Source of the DNA: Trichinella spiralis
Taxonomy: Eukaryota > Nematoda > Enoplea > Trichinellida > Trichinellidae
Reading direction: 5' to 3'
Assembly (NCBI GenBank): GCA_000181795.3
Contig: CM012954.1
Location: 2,346,612-2,410,611 of the forward strand
Length of the DNA stretch: 64,000 bases
Each line of letters begins with the position of its first letter. Positions within the stretch are counted from its first letter, which is position 1. Below the pieces are notes generated by a model. The model saw only the letters and a list, made by a program, of their open reading frames with translations, was not told the DNA's origin and ran no database searches. Shown one piece after another: positions 53,728-64,000 of this stretch. Both the position numbers and the translations under genes were made by a program.

Positions 53728-56230
53728 TTTCTATAATGTATGACTGCACAACAGTAATCTCCAACAAATCTTAAACTACAGTAATATTTGAACCTGATTG
53801 CTAATTTTATTTGAGAAATTGAATTACATTCTCTGATTATTAAAGTATGCATCTCTAAACTATTAAAATTAAAACTAAAAATTTTTAATTGAAATTAATT
53901 TTTTTGAGTGTTTCTGAAGTAAATAAACGCCCACCAAAATGATAGTTCAGATACGCTTATGCAAGAAATTAAATAGTAGTTTAACATTATTTTTAGTAAT
54001 TCTTTAAAATTCTAATGTTATATAATTTTTCTGTTAATAATCAAAAACTCAGATGGATAAATATTTCATTTCTGAGTCAATGACATTTCATATAAACAGA
54101 GCAGCAATTTAATCATTACTTGTGGTGTTTCGAAATTATATTTTAATTTAATGTGGTATTTCAGGAAATGCTTTTAATAATGATTACATAAATAATACCT
54201 TTATAGTTTATGTGGAATGCTTACAGTAAGCTTCTGCGTTACAGTTGTTTTCATTCATTGTGCAGCTTACAGCGTAGCATTTGAAATGAAAAAGGCATGA
54301 TATTTTATTTATTAAAATTTTCACTTGAAATTTTAATGATGAAAGTCTCTTCCGGATAATGAATATTTGAATGATTCAGTTTTTTCTGAAACAGATAGAC
54401 ATTTTTAAGTAATTTTCGATGTTTAGACTTTTTTGATAATTATATTTTAGATAATTTATTTGGAAATCTAAAGGTGTTCATTTTCCTTTATTCTGAAGCG
54501 TGTTGGACAGACGAGAAGCGGTGAAATAGTTAATTTTTCAGGTTTGTCAGCTTGCAAAAAGTAACAACTAATTTTCATATTTTTAATGCTCGCATGAGTG
54601 AAGTTTCCGTTTTGAATGGTGATATGTATAAATCTATTGTTTTTAGAGAAAAATACATATTTTCCATTGAATGATATTGAATGTACAGCGTAATTTGGAG
54701 CGATGACTGTCTTCTACAGAATGGAAAAAGCTGTGGCATTGTAGATTGTTTTTTTTTGCTGATAATATTCTGTCAAACATGCATTTAAAATATGAAAATA
54801 AGTATTTAAAGCAGTTATTTTTTTCAGAAACAGCTAATTAATCTGACTGTTTAATGAAACTGTGGGAATAATTTTGTTTGACTGATTTTGGGTAAAAATC
54901 AGAACTGAATATATATAATGCAATATTTTTACTTTAAAAATTTTGCTTATGATAATCTTAGTATTGTAAATATTTCTTTATGGTTCAAATTTATTAATAC
55001 TAGTGCTAATAAGGAAAATTAATGAAATAGTAAGTTTCTATAATGAAAAAAAGCAAAGCCACATGCACGTTGTCCAGTGACGTATTTGCAAATACATGCT
55101 TTTTACATAAGCCATATCTATTTGTTGCCATATGTGTTTATTTGCAGTCGCAGTTGCTTTTTTTTGTTTAATCATGAAGAAGATTTTGTCATAAGAGTGA
55201 ATGTAATGAAATTCTTAATACATTGGATATTAATGTTGCCAGTAAGCTGTTACTAATAATTCATTATTAATGGCAATAATTTATGTTATAAATTTTACTT
55301 CATAATGTAGCAAGTAATGCAGATTACAGCTAATGATATTTTGATGATTGGGAATCATGTATTGTATGATAATGTTTGTATATCTTATGAACTACATTAA
55401 TTTTAAATTGCTCTCTCGGTTTGTATTTAAGCAATTAAGAAATTATTAATACGATCGTTCATGTTTTCAGACAATATTGGTGAGGTGTATTTATTATTTT
55501 ACAGATACGTCCAAATTTAAGCTTTTTTAATTTGTGACGTTAGTTACTGAAAAGCTGTTTAGGTGAATTATTACCTATTTTACTTTAAGTTTCATAAATT
55601 GTAGAAAAACAGTTATTGCTGGAATGTTTTTATAGCTTGAATAATAATGAATGCAGTTTTTAGAAAAATAAATGCCGTAAGAGTAGCTCACATTGCACCT
55701 TGTGAAGGTGAAATACGTCATGTTTTTACTTAGTTTCATCATTTACGTAATTGAAACAGAAATTCAAAAAGCTCAAAATAAAGGAAAATTTGCTAATTAT
55801 CTAAGCTATCAAGTTCATTTAAATATTGAACTTAATAATTTTAATTTTACTTGATTATCACAATGTTTTTTTCTTACTGTGCTTCAAATCTAGATCCTGG
55901 TTTATTAATTGCAGGTTTTGTCTTGTGGTAACGTTGTTTTACAAGTTCTTTTTTGTTAAATTTAGTTTCAAATCGTTCACAAGTCACTTTTTGTCCATTA
56001 ATTTTTCTTCTTCAGAAAATTTTGAACGATTCATTTTACAGTTTCCGTTTTTAGTTCCATTTAATGTTAATTCAATTTTAGAATTGTTTTGGAAAACTTG
56101 TTGCTCATGCTCATTTTCCAATGATATTGTTTATTTGGTTATAATTTGAGCGTGTTGTTTTTTTAAATATAATTTATATTTTTTGAAAACCATCGCAGAA
56201 TTTTAGTTGCGTGAATGGTTCTGTTAGCTG
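53728..56230. other. 2.5-kb intergenic region, divergent promoters
   Basis: Between RPL11 (-) and RNF19 (+). AT-rich, with short Phe/Ile-rich open frames that look random (for example 55826-56149). Confidence 0.5.
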
Positions 56231-59200
56231 ATGCATGAACGCTTAGTGAACGATGACAAAAAAGGTGACATGTCTACGCAATCCGCTGCGCGGAAGTCGG
56301 CGCTTTTCCGCTTTGGACGTAGAGCAAAGCGGAAATCGAAGTATGTTATTCTTTGTTTTGTTTTATTATGTTTCCTTTCTTGTTTGAAGCTCATCTCTTT
56401 AAATTCTGAAATTCTGTTTTGTTTAAACTAAGTTTTGTTTAAAGCTGTTTAAAAAAGGGTAACTTCCTTCAATTATTGTAATTAAAGTTTTCTATATATT
56501 TATTAATTTCAAAAAATTCTGATCAAAAGTAATTTGTAGGAAAGCAATGGCGGTGGACATTTCAAAGGAGCGAAATTTTGCGGCGGACATGGTCGAAGGC
56601 GTGGGCCACTCAAGTGCCGACTGTGGTTCGTCTTCCGTTCATGGTCAGTCGGTTTTTCCGATGCAACCAACGCCCGACTCGTTCTGCAATGACCAACAAG
56701 CATCTGCTTTGCCGTCAGTTAGCAAAGGTGCAACCAAAGAATGTCCGGTGTGTGTCACGCGGCAACCGATTGAGCAGTTTCCTCGTTTGATTTGCTGCAA
56801 TCATCGAGCTTGTCTGAGTTGCTTGATTGAAGTACGTCATGCAGTATTTAAATATAAAGTTGAATACTTTAGCTGCACGAGTGTTTATGTGTTATATTAG
56901 TTGATAATTTGTTAAAATTCAGCGACTCATTTTACTAAGTGACCAACGTATTCAAATTAATCATCATAATCTGTGCCGATGCTGTGACAGATTTAGTTTT
57001 CATATTTTGTTTTAAAATAATTAATTTTGCTTCCCTTTGAAGAAAACCAATTTTCTTCGATATTGTTTACCTTCTTGTATATATTGGGAAAGCGCAGTAT
57101 TTAATCAACCATTCTGCTTGTTGGAAATGTGAATAATTGATTTGTTTACTCTTACATTTTTATTTTTAAATTGTCGTTTCGCTTTAATTATGTATGTTGT
57201 CCCACTGTTAGACGCTTCAATGATGAAATATTACTATTTTAATTTCATTTTTAATCACTAATTTCATTTCATTTAATTCATAATATTATTTTTGTCTTAT
57301 AGAGTGGAATGTTCAGTGTGGTGAAATTAAGTTTTCTTTAAAAAAATTTAAACTGAAGTGATTTGTGGTTTTTAAAAAGTAATTAGGGTCTGCATCTTGT
57401 TGAACGTGATGGTGGTATTTTCCAATTATTTATTTGAGCTTTAGGTAAAACTTTAATTTAAAAGGAAGATGATAAAATACTAATTATACTTAATTTTGTA
57501 TTCATTGTGATTGATTAGTAATTATTTTCAATCAAACAGTTTATCTATAATTACTTATGATTTCAGGGTTGTTTATAATTTTTTTGTTTATCAAATAATA
57601 GGAGGAAACTGCGATAAGCTGTGAGACTTCTTACTTTCACAGCTTTGAGCAGCATCTTGAAAATGACTTTTCTGGTCAGTAATTTATTATTTTTTTTAAT
57701 AGTACTTACAGCTTCAAATTTTGGAAAGTCGCGTCAATCTAACTTGCTATGAATGCAACGAAATGCTACATCCGGATGATGTGTACAGTATATTGAAAGA
57801 TAAGCCACACTTAATTGAAAAATATGAAGAATTTTCGGTGCGTCGTGTGTTGATGAGTGATCCGGACACGCGTTGGTGTCCTGCGCCAGATTGTAGGTAA
57901 TGATTTTAATGGTATAAGATTGTTATTATTTTTTGATTGTGAAGTTCTTTTTTTTTCTTACAGTTATGCCGTGATTGCCTCAGGGTGTGCTGCTTGTCCA
58001 GAAATTAAATGTGAAAGGATCGGATGCGGTGCGTCATTTTGTTACCATTGCAAAATGATTTGGCATTCGAATCAAACGTGCGATGAAGCAAAGGCTTCTA
58101 GGCGTTCAGTGGCCGACTCGCCCATGCAAATTGATGTGAACGTTAAACGTAAGTTGAAAGCATTGTTAATTGTAATTGTTTAACTGTGTTGATTTTGTTT
58201 TGGTATTTTTAGCCGGCGATTTGAAAGCTTGTCCCCGGTGTAAAACATACATAGTAAAAATGAATGACGGTTCGTGCAATCATATGATCTGCGCGTTATG
58301 CGGTGTTGAATTTTGCTGGCTTTGTTTGAAAGAGATATCCGACTTGCACTATCTCAGGTAATCATCGTCTGATAAGCTGCAAAAGCAGAAGAGAACAATT
58401 TATTAATTATTTGAGTGAGTGATTGTTTTACTTTTTAGTCCATCAGGTTGTACATTTTGGGGCAAGAAACCGTGGTCGCGTAAGAAGAAATTAATTTGGC
58501 AAGTGAGCATGCTTGTGGGAGCGCCAGTTGGTATCGCTTTAGTGGCCGGTCTCGCTGTGCCTGCGATTATTTTTGGTTTTCCAGTGTGGATTGGTCGAAA
58601 GGTGATTGGATGTAGCGTAATTTTGCAAGCATCTATTAATGTATTTTGTATTTGGATTTTTAGATTCATCAGCGCTTAAAATACAGTACGAAATTCAAGC
58701 GCATTTTCGCCATTTTAGGAGGCGTTGCCGGTGGTGTAGTATTGAGCCCTGTGCTGGCTTCGTTAGCCATCAGTATGTGTGCTGTTTATCGTGTCGTTGT
58801 AGGGAAATTTTGATGAATGGTGCAAAATTTAAAAAGAAAATTTAATGATCTATCACATTTTTTATTTCGGAAAAAAAGCTGAAACGGTGCAATTGTTTCA
58901 GGTGTCGGTGTGCCAATTTTGTTGGCTTATGTATACGGTGTTGTACTGGTATCGCTGTGCCGAAATGGTTATTGCGGTGTGAATTCAAGCAACAGCGGCG
59001 TTCGTTTGGACAGTGACGAAACTGTTGTCTCGTCGGCAGGTAAAACAAACTGCTAGAGTTTTTTCTTTTTGTCTAATTCTGGTAAATAGCATTTTCTTCA
59101 CTTCAGTGCGCAACGAGCTGATGCAAGAAAGGGCGTTCTTATTGCGTGAAGTGGATCGTCAGGATTCGGAAAATTTCATCACCTCTGTCAGCAGCGATGC

Positions 59201-60464
59201 CAGTGGTCAAAATAGCATTCAGATTCAGGTGGACGTTTGTGACTCTACGGTACCGGCGGCTGAAAGGCATTCTCGTTTCAATGTCGAAGCTTTGAGTACG
59301 AAAACATTTGAAACCGCTTGTTTCGACGACAAGGTTTGAAATTTTGCATATCCTCTCACAGCTTTGCTTTGAACGATTTTTTGCAGAGCATTCGCACATA
59401 CGACAGTTTTGCCGACACATGCAACGTTTCTTTGCAAGAAGGTGGCAGTTTGAAAGGTTTGCACGGTTCGTTGGGATTTCCTTGCGTGGATGAAGAAGCC
59501 AAGAGTACGGCGAATTCTGCTGCCGCGGTGCAGCGGTTTCAAGATTCTACTACTTTGAACTGTGATTGTACAGACGTCAACTCTTCTACAATTAATGGCA
59601 ACACTGCTGTGGAGCCGTCTTCCTGCCGTGGTTTGGATTCGTTGGTTTTGGCGTTTGCTGACGAGCAGTCTGCAAGCAGTGGCAACCAATCGCCATCTGA
59701 AAAAATTGAAGAATTGGACAATGGTATGTAAATAAATAAATAAATATATATACATGTGTGTGTGTGTGTGTGTGTATTGTTGTTCTTTCTTTTTTGATTT
59801 GTAATCTGCGACACAATGTGGAAAATTATTTTGAATATTACACGACCATTTTTCATCTTTTTTTTTCAATGCAGAATCGTCGCGTATTTTGCTTTGCTGT
59901 CAGAGTGATGAATCACATTCAGAGTTGTCTTGCAAGCATCGGTTGAGGAACAGTTCAGCGGAAGGTGAAGGTGAATTTTTGCTTCTGCCGTCGGATGCTG
60001 TTTTGTGGAAAAGTGGCAAGCCGCTATTGAGCGAGATGAAAATGTCGAAAAGTTCCTCGACCTTGTCGCAGCGTCCAAGCGCCGCGTCGACCGTGCTCAA
60101 CAGCATTCTGGAAATGGCCTCGGATTCAACGGCCGCTTTGGATCGGACAGCTCGCGGCTTGTTCACCTCCGTCGACAGAAGCATGGGCGCTGGTCGGCGA
60201 CGGTTCAGTATGCTTTTTCGCAAAGAGAAAAACGCAACGGATCCGATGCCAACGATTTTGTAAATAAAACAGATTGTTCCTTCCAAATTTGTGCATGCTG
60301 TTTTCAGAAGAAGTCAATGTCGAATTTTGCATCATCTTCCTTATTTTAGACCTGATTTTCTCGACCACGAGGACATTTCTCGTTCTATGCCGAACATGAA
60401 CAGCAGCAGCTGCCAGCTGAGAAGCCAACTATACGACGACCAAGCACAGAGGGGAGATTTTTAG
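56231..60464 (+). CDS. RNF19: RBR E3 ubiquitin ligase of the RNF19 (dorfin) type
   Basis: RING-between-RING ligase of ER or endomembranes. Twelve exons: 56231-56340, 56540-56831, 57703-57896, 57964-58148, 58213-58357, 58439-58601, 58664-58772, 58902-59039, 59107-59333, 59387-59723, 59875-60259, 60350-60464, giving 799 aa. RING1 starts at ECPVC, with [10 protein letters not shown] and CYEC. IBR from about 195 ([20 protein letters not shown]). RING2 from CPRC (267-270), with catalytic Cys282 in MNDGSCNHM and [15 protein letters not shown]. Then [18 protein letters not shown] and two membrane segments at about 327-360 and 375-415, as in RNF19A/B. A Ser-rich cytosolic tail of about 370 residues is poorly conserved. 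The exon 3 acceptor at 57702 restores [16 protein letters not shown], matching the family without a gap. If exon 11 is not spliced, a TAA at 60261 ends the protein at TIL. Confidence 0.93.
57643..57674 (+). other. Candidate poison exon in RNF19 intron 2
   Basis: A 32-base stretch lies between a good acceptor (ttactttcacag) and donor (gtcagt). If included after exon 2 (phase 0) it reads CTT TGA, an immediate stop, and its length is not a multiple of three. Confidence 0.25.
59754..59776. repeat. (GT)n microsatellite in RNF19 intron 10
   Basis: About eleven TG units preceded by TA-rich sequence. Confidence 0.9.
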
Positions 60465-61531
60465 TGCGTTTCTTCCTCGGTTTGTCAGTGTAACAACAAT
60501 TGCGTTTTGTCTGCTGCATGATTCAGCTCAAAAATGGGTCCTGGAAACTATCCTACTTTTTCTCTTCAACATTTTTTCAACAAATATTTTATTTTATTTT
60601 ATTCCATTGCCACAACACAAGTCGGTCGGTTGCACGTTTGTACTTTTATATGATGGGTTTTGCTGAAAACCAAACTTTTCTCTGCCGGGCAGTATTTTAT
60701 AGACGAATTTTTTTATTTAAACCACGCCTTTCGTCACCTCAACAGTTGTTGGATTGTTGTCCGTAACACTCCTTCCTTCTTTTCAACATTATCGTCGTGT
60801 ATTTTTTAAAACGAGATGATTTTTCATACGTGCATTTTTGTTTTTCTTTTGCATTTTACATTTTCTCAGTGTCAATTTGTGCTGATTTGAACATTTTTTT
60901 GCAAATGCGATCATGAAAAAAATGTTTTAAAGTAAAACCCCTTTTTTAATTTGTCGACTATTTACTTGCCAGCTTTCTCTGTTTCACATGAGCTGACGTA
61001 TATTTTGTAATTGCATTGAATATTTGATTACATTTCTTTTCATTAATAATACGGACAGTATGCTTTTTGTTTTTTAATTCTTTTGTCTTTTGTTTTAGAT
61101 ATTATTCTTGTGACAAATCGGTGGTGGAGGAAATTTCTGATATGCGTATGCATCAGCTTTGCAGACTTTTTCAAAACACGAAGGTAATTTCTGATATAGC
61201 TATTTATTCATAAGTGTATATATATATTTGAGTACACCAGTTTGCGTTTCTGGGCTCTCGTGCAGTAGTGATGTGTCATCATTATAAGGGACGTAGTAAT
61301 CTAATGAATTTGTGGTAAAATAATGAATTTTGAATAATTTTATTTCTTCAACCTATCATTTGATTTTTTAATTTGCTGAATTTAAGCATCAAAATAAATG
61401 TATTTGGTTTAATTTTCTTATCATTTCAGCGTTTTAACTCGCTTACAATCGACATTGACATTTGTTCGATTTGATTAAATTTGCAGTCTGTGACGTTGAA
61501 GGATCATAGTTTAAGCTTTTTTCAGGCAGTT
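60465..61531 (+). other. RNF19-GatC interval with an exon-like stretch
   Basis: 61099-61183 has a good acceptor (tgttttag) and donor (gtaatt) and one open frame (YYSCDKSVVEE, then MHQLCRLFQNTK). It could be a 5' exon of the GatC gene or an alternative RNF19 exon, since its phase fits the end of RNF19 exon 11. The acceptor ttttttcag at 61516-61524, eight bases before the GatC ATG, suggests leader splicing. Confidence 0.4.
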
Positions 61532-61951
61532 ATGAATTTGCTATCTTATCGTAGAACATTTTTTCACGATGATGGGCCATCACAGTTTCCGCTTTGCAGC
61601 GATGCTTCAATGTTTGATGACGTGAATATTGAAATGCCTTCCACGGAAGAGGGGGAGCTCAGCGAAGACTTGGTTAATCTGCTTGAAAAGCAGTCTCATG
61701 TTCGCCTGAATGACAAAACTGCTGTAAATAATTTCAGAAATGCAATAAAGTATGCCCAGAAAACGAAGCACATCGATACTAATAATATTCAGCCAATGCA
61801 AGCGCTATTCGCAGGGATGCACTTACATCTGCGAAATGACGACAAGGAGAATTTTCTTGGTTGCCGCAACGAGGAAACGCTGCTTAATGCCAGCAAAACT
61901 TCACATGGATATTTCATTTCACCACTGGCTAATATGACATCTGAAAAGTAG
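61532..61951 (+). CDS. GATC: Mitochondrial glutamyl-tRNA(Gln) amidotransferase subunit C
   Basis: GatC of the GatCAB complex, which converts Glu-tRNA(Gln) to Gln-tRNA(Gln) in mitochondria. A single coding exon of 139 aa is chosen from the ATG eight bases after an acceptor. The first 20 residues (MNLLSYRRTFFH) suit a mitochondrial presequence. An acidic linker follows (MPSTEEGELSEDL). The GatC core runs from LLEKQSHVRL (helix 1) and FRNAIKYAQ (helix 2) to the hallmark DTNNIQPM, LHLRNDDKE, EETLLNASKT and GYFISP, all in family order. An upstream in-frame extension exists (SVTLKDHSLSFFQAV) and may be translated if 61099-61183 is spliced on. No other Gat subunit is nearby. Confidence 0.87.
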   Translation: MNLLSYRRTFFHDDGPSQFPLCSDASMFDDVNIEMPSTEEGELSEDLVNLLEKQSHVRLNDKTAVNNFRNAIKYAQKTKHIDTNNIQPMQALFAGMHLHLRNDDKENFLGCRNEETLLNASKTSHGYFISPLANMTSEK

Positions 61952-64000
61952 GTAATCTGCTGACAACAGCTTTGCAAATAACAAAAACACCTTCTAATTG
62001 TAGCTTAATGAGCAACTAATTTTTGATTGGAAAAATAAAAAATTCTTTTAAAGATTTTGAAATATTACCACTAAAATAATTTGTTGTAGCTTATGTATTT
62101 CTTACGTGTTCTCAACGGTAATGCTTATTACTAGAACTGTAATATCATTAACAAGCATATGTTTGCGGATCCTCTTTGCTACCGATTTCTAATTTAAATT
62201 TGTAAATTAGTTTTTTCCAAGAACTCTTTCATTAGTTAATTCTATTAGTTTATTTCTGTAGTCTTTCATTTTATATTACATTATTACTGAATGTTATATG
62301 ATCTATATGAAAATTCACGTGCAACTTAATTTGCCAGAAAATTGCAAATCTTCATTTCAAGCAAAAATTACAAAACAATTTGGCGTGTAATTTTTACATA
62401 CAGAATTTTGTTACTGTTATTCAATCTCATGAATTACTAATTATTCACTGTGCAATATCTTCCTAAATTGTGCAGGGGATAACAAAAGAAATAACAACTG
62501 GAGGCATTATTATTCAATGTGAAACATTCGAAATCCATCCATTCTTGCACGACATGATTGTACATAACATTATCAACTACTAATGAAGTTCAGTTGAGCA
62601 ACACATGTTTAACAAAAGGCGGCTATTCAAATCGCAGCAACATTACTAACAATTGCAACAACTTTAGTGCAACTTTGCAAATTTAGTAAAACTATAAAGC
62701 AACGAAAGTACAAAATCAGTTGGAATAATAAGGATCAAAGCATCACACTTTTCTACAAATAGCAACTGATCTCCATTCTATACAAAGGTATGAATATTGC
62801 ACAAAAAATGAACTTCATTAATTGCAAAAGTTTAATGCTCTACGCATGTTATTAACCACTTAAAGAGTAAAAATGAAGTGACCTAACCAAAGGGAACGTC
62901 ATACTCCATTTCATTGAACTACAATTACAAAACGTCATCTAGATTAGCAGGCAAAAGCGGCATCTAATCTCCTCGACAGTATTATCGTCATTTAAGAGGT
63001 AAGTTGTTCTATTAATTGTTTCCACGTTTAGTGCGCGAAATAATTTCAAACTCAACGTTACGTGCTCATTGATAGATCCCAAGGTTCAACATAAACCTAC
63101 AGATCAGTTTCATTGAATACACAATTTGTCATTTATCTGCACTGAATTCACCGTGATACAAATGATAAGAGTATACACTCTACTCTGCATGGTAGGAGTT
63201 TTGGTAAAATCTTAGTTTAGAAGATGCAATTATAGAAAGAAAAATATAATGCAGCAACAAATGTGAATTTCAAAAAACTTCATTTTCAATACACCTAAAT
63301 TGCAGAGTCGTTATCACTGAATGAAAAGCAAACAGAACGTGCAAAGTTCAAAGCTCCTGTATTACAAAAAGAAAAATCAGGTACAGTATGAAAGAATAGC
63401 ACATTTCTAAAATGAATATAACAGGAAAAAATTAGGATTAACAATAAACAGGAATGAAACAGATCCACATTCATAATTATCAACAAATTCCATTTTCTTT
63501 CAACTTCCATCAACAACATAACAATCTAAATTAGAATCACGTTAATCGCAAATATCATAATCAGTATGCTTTCATGCAACGGGCAAGTAGCTTCGGAGTG
63601 ATTCTGTAAATTTTTCTCAACCGTTGAAATTATTTTCGCCACAATTTAAAATTTAAAATTGAAACAATTCTAAAAAAGCAAGATTTTGCGTTCTTAGAAA
63701 GTAGCATTTTGTCGCAAATTTCGCTTTTTTTCTTATGTATTGCTAAATTATGATAAATTAAAGGGTTTCGGAAAGTTCCACGGCAAACAAACGCGTAAAT
63801 GGTGAATAAATTGCCTCTGAAGTTTCCATGTGCCGATCTTAATACACAGGAAAGCCGCCATACTGGAACTCCCTTGAAAATGAAACAAGGGTGGTTGAAT
63901 TTTTGTATACGAGACCTTTCCGCCATTATAATGAGATATTCATTCACATTTTTGCACTCTGGTACGATATTGTCGTTGTTTTGGGGCAACTTTGATTTTC
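61952..64000. other. Terminal intergenic region
   Basis: No exon with homology or convincing splice sites. Minus-strand frames at 63295-63519 and 63630-63989 are open but have no recognisable domain. The region could be the 3' UTR or flank of a minus-strand gene that starts outside the window. Confidence 0.45.

Noticed and set aside
55826-56149. 107-codon plus-strand frame
   Set aside because: Phe/Leu/Ser-rich translation of AT-rich DNA with no coding signal.
63630-63989. 119-codon minus-strand frame near the window edge
   Set aside because: Starts are available but there is no domain, the C-terminal half is Lys/Phe-rich and background-like, and no splice context supports it.

Overview
The window is nuclear DNA of an invertebrate animal, most likely a nematode. 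The background is AT-rich, genes are split by many short GT-AG introns (the shortest well-supported ones are about 49-55 bases), and one gene combines a CAP domain with two ShK domains, a typical nematode secreted architecture. A clade I (Trichinella/Trichuris-like) origin is a guess from gene style only. No prokaryotic, viral or CRISPR feature was seen. Exon models were built by hand from splice-site consensus and reading-frame phase. Every gene called with confidence of about 0.65 or more stays open and in phase from start to stop.

Left part (1-20 kb). An ING3-like chromatin reader (-) stands head to head with a small cysteine-rich secreted protein (+). A Fos-type bZIP gene (-) follows, with a long gene-poor 5' flank. 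Next come TANGO2 and SF3A1, both on the minus strand and only 236 bases apart, which suggests an operon (SF3A1 upstream, TANGO2 downstream). A coding-like but unresolved patch lies at 19.58-19.96 kb.

Middle part (20-46 kb). The order is a secreted CAP/ShK protein (+), a four-exon gene of 128 codons with no long ORF (-), a single-pass membrane protein with a ZP-N-like ectodomain and a very long cytoplasmic tail (+), two weak candidate genes at 31.9-33.5 kb, a mitochondrial-type malic enzyme of 14 exons (+), an intronless GC-rich SLC49A3/MFSD7-like transporter (+), and a membrane-anchored carboxylesterase (+).

Right part (46-64 kb). The order is a transmembrane protein whose tail is full of tyrosine motifs and which resembles LAT/PAG-type adaptors (-), V-ATPase subunit H (+) with a foldback element in an intron, ribosomal protein uL5/RPL11 (-), an RNF19-type RBR ubiquitin ligase (+), and mitochondrial GatC (+). 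The last 2 kb hold nothing that could be supported.

Most genes are housekeeping and unrelated in pathway: splicing, translation, vacuolar acidification, malate metabolism, mitochondrial tRNA-Gln charging, transcription. The most unusual items are the TRAP-like adaptor, the half-ZP membrane protein with a possible alternative tail, the GC-rich intronless transporter, the hidden 128-aa gene, and an in-phase exon path from RNF19 into GatC.
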